From Paracoccaceae bacterium (GTDB lineage: Bacteria > Pseudomonadota > Alphaproteobacteria > Rhodobacterales > Rhodobacteraceae), in NCBI GenBank assembly GCA_027069385.1, contig JALXER010000174.1, forward strand, positions 1 to 6,104: a stretch of 6,104 bases of DNA, in the 5' to 3' direction. A model generated the notes under the pieces. It was not told the origin of the DNA. It saw only the letters and a list, made by a program, of their open reading frames with translations, and ran no database searches. The stretch's first letter is position 1, and each line of letters begins with the position of its first letter. A program made the translations under genes and the position numbers. Positions 5,633 through 6,104 of this stretch are shown one piece after another.

Positions 5633-6076
5633 ATGCCGGAAATAAAAGTTCAGATCGGTGGCCGCCCGTTTGCGCTGGTTTGCGACCCGGGCGAAGAAGC
5701 CAGCCTGAAACTGGCCGCCGAGATGCTCGATACCGAAGCCAGAACCCTGCAAGATGCCATTGGCCGGGTACCCGAATCGCGTATGTTGCTGATGGCTGGC
5801 CTGATGCTGGCCGATCGCACCAAACAGGTCGAACTGGAAAGCCGGACGGTCGCAGAGCAGGTCAAGAACCTGCAGGACCGCCTGCGTCTGGCCGAGGAAA
5901 ACGCGGCCTCGCTTCAGGCAAAACTGACCACAGCGCTTGATAAGGCCAACGCTCCTGCCGCGCCGGTGCCTGTTCCCGAAAGCGACCTGTTCGCAACCGA
6001 TGACAGCGCTGCCATGGATTTGCTGGCCAAGACCGCGCAAAGACTGGAAACACTGGCGCAAAACCTGAAGGAATAG
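5633..6076 (+). CDS. zapA: Cell division protein ZapA
   Basis: ZapA binds FtsZ filaments and promotes their bundling in the Z-ring. The N-terminal third shows the family pattern: a beta hairpin KVQIGGRPFALVCDPGEE (5-22), then a helix SLKLAAEMLDTEART (24-38) and a hydrophobic helix ESRMLLMAGLMLADRT (48-63). A coiled coil of about residues 64-105 follows, as in ZapA tetramers. The protein is 147 residues, longer than the roughly 100-110 of E. coli ZapA. The extra part is a Pro/Ala-rich linker (106-117) and a C-terminal acidic plus helical tail (118-147, DSAAMDLLAKTAQRLETLAQNLK), a style I associate with alphaproteobacterial members. GGAGGAGGG (5619-5627) five bases before the ATG is an excellent ribosome site, inside the upstream gene. 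No gene follows before the window ends 28 bases later. Confidence 0.9.
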   Translation: MPEIKVQIGGRPFALVCDPGEEASLKLAAEMLDTEARTLQDAIGRVPESRMLLMAGLMLADRTKQVELESRTVAEQVKNLQDRLRLAEENAASLQAKLTTALDKANAPAAPVPVPESDLFATDDSAAMDLLAKTAQRLETLAQNLKE

Positions 6077-6104
6077 GGGCGGCTGCCCCCTGCGCTTGCA
6101 GCGC
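6076..6104 (+). other. GC-rich self-complementary 3' flank of zapA, possible terminator or start of 6S RNA
   Basis: GGGGC (6076-6080) can pair with GCCCC (6085-6089) around GGCT, and CTGC/GCAG in the following bases forms a second short stem. The first stem begins in the last base of the zapA stop. In many proteobacteria ssrS (6S RNA) lies directly downstream of zapA, so this may be leader or 5' end of that RNA. The window stops too early to decide. Confidence 0.3.

Noticed and set aside
5408..6061. 217-codon open frame on the minus strand
   Set aside because: Antisense to the coiled-coil gene and zapA, which have tight spacing and a clear ribosome site; the reverse product shows no recognisable domain.
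1..6104. Mobile elements, CRISPR arrays, tRNA or rRNA
   Set aside because: No transposase-like protein, terminal repeats, regularly spaced repeats or cloverleaf sequence was seen; the window is nearly filled by housekeeping genes.

Overview
The window looks like a chromosomal segment of an alphaproteobacterium, most likely of the Rhodobacterales/Rhodobacteraceae type. The basis is the GC-rich codon use, a pyruvate dehydrogenase operon in which an E1-alpha gene is followed by a lipoyl-domain protein, an FtsB-like gene directly ahead of pdhA, and a transketolase gene divergent from a zapA operon. The genus assignment is inference from protein style and gene order. No mobile element, CRISPR array, tRNA or rRNA is visible.

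Layout. On the minus strand, reading from about 5173 down to 1, the order is tkt (transketolase), a 47-codon membrane mini-protein gene, pgk (phosphoglycerate kinase), an intergenic stretch rich in GANTC sites with a long hairpin, an ftsB/divIC-type division gene, a short promoter region, pdhA (pyruvate dehydrogenase E1 alpha), and the first 75 codons of a lipoyl-domain subunit, most likely pdhB. On the plus strand from 5377 come an 84-aa coiled-coil protein and zapA, whose start codon follows the first gene's stop by one base. The last 28 bases are GC-rich and self-complementary. In many proteobacteria the gene after zapA is 6S RNA (ssrS), so the window may end at the edge of that gene.

How the genes work together. 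Tkt and Pgk serve the pentose-phosphate/Calvin-type and triose-phosphate steps of central carbon metabolism, and PdhA/PdhB take pyruvate to acetyl-CoA. Between and beside these enzymes sit two division-related units: the FtsB-like septal membrane protein and the ZapA Z-ring protein with its coiled-coil neighbour.

The genes themselves are mostly familiar housekeeping families. The less usual material lies between them: the tiny membrane-protein gene between tkt and pgk, five GANTC (CcrM-type methylation) sites in 68 bp overlapping a candidate ftsB promoter, two strong intergenic hairpins, a four-codon leader ORF overlapping the coiled-coil gene's start, and a divergent tkt/zapA promoter region whose boxes can be read on both strands. 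I found no convincing evidence of an entirely new multi-gene system.
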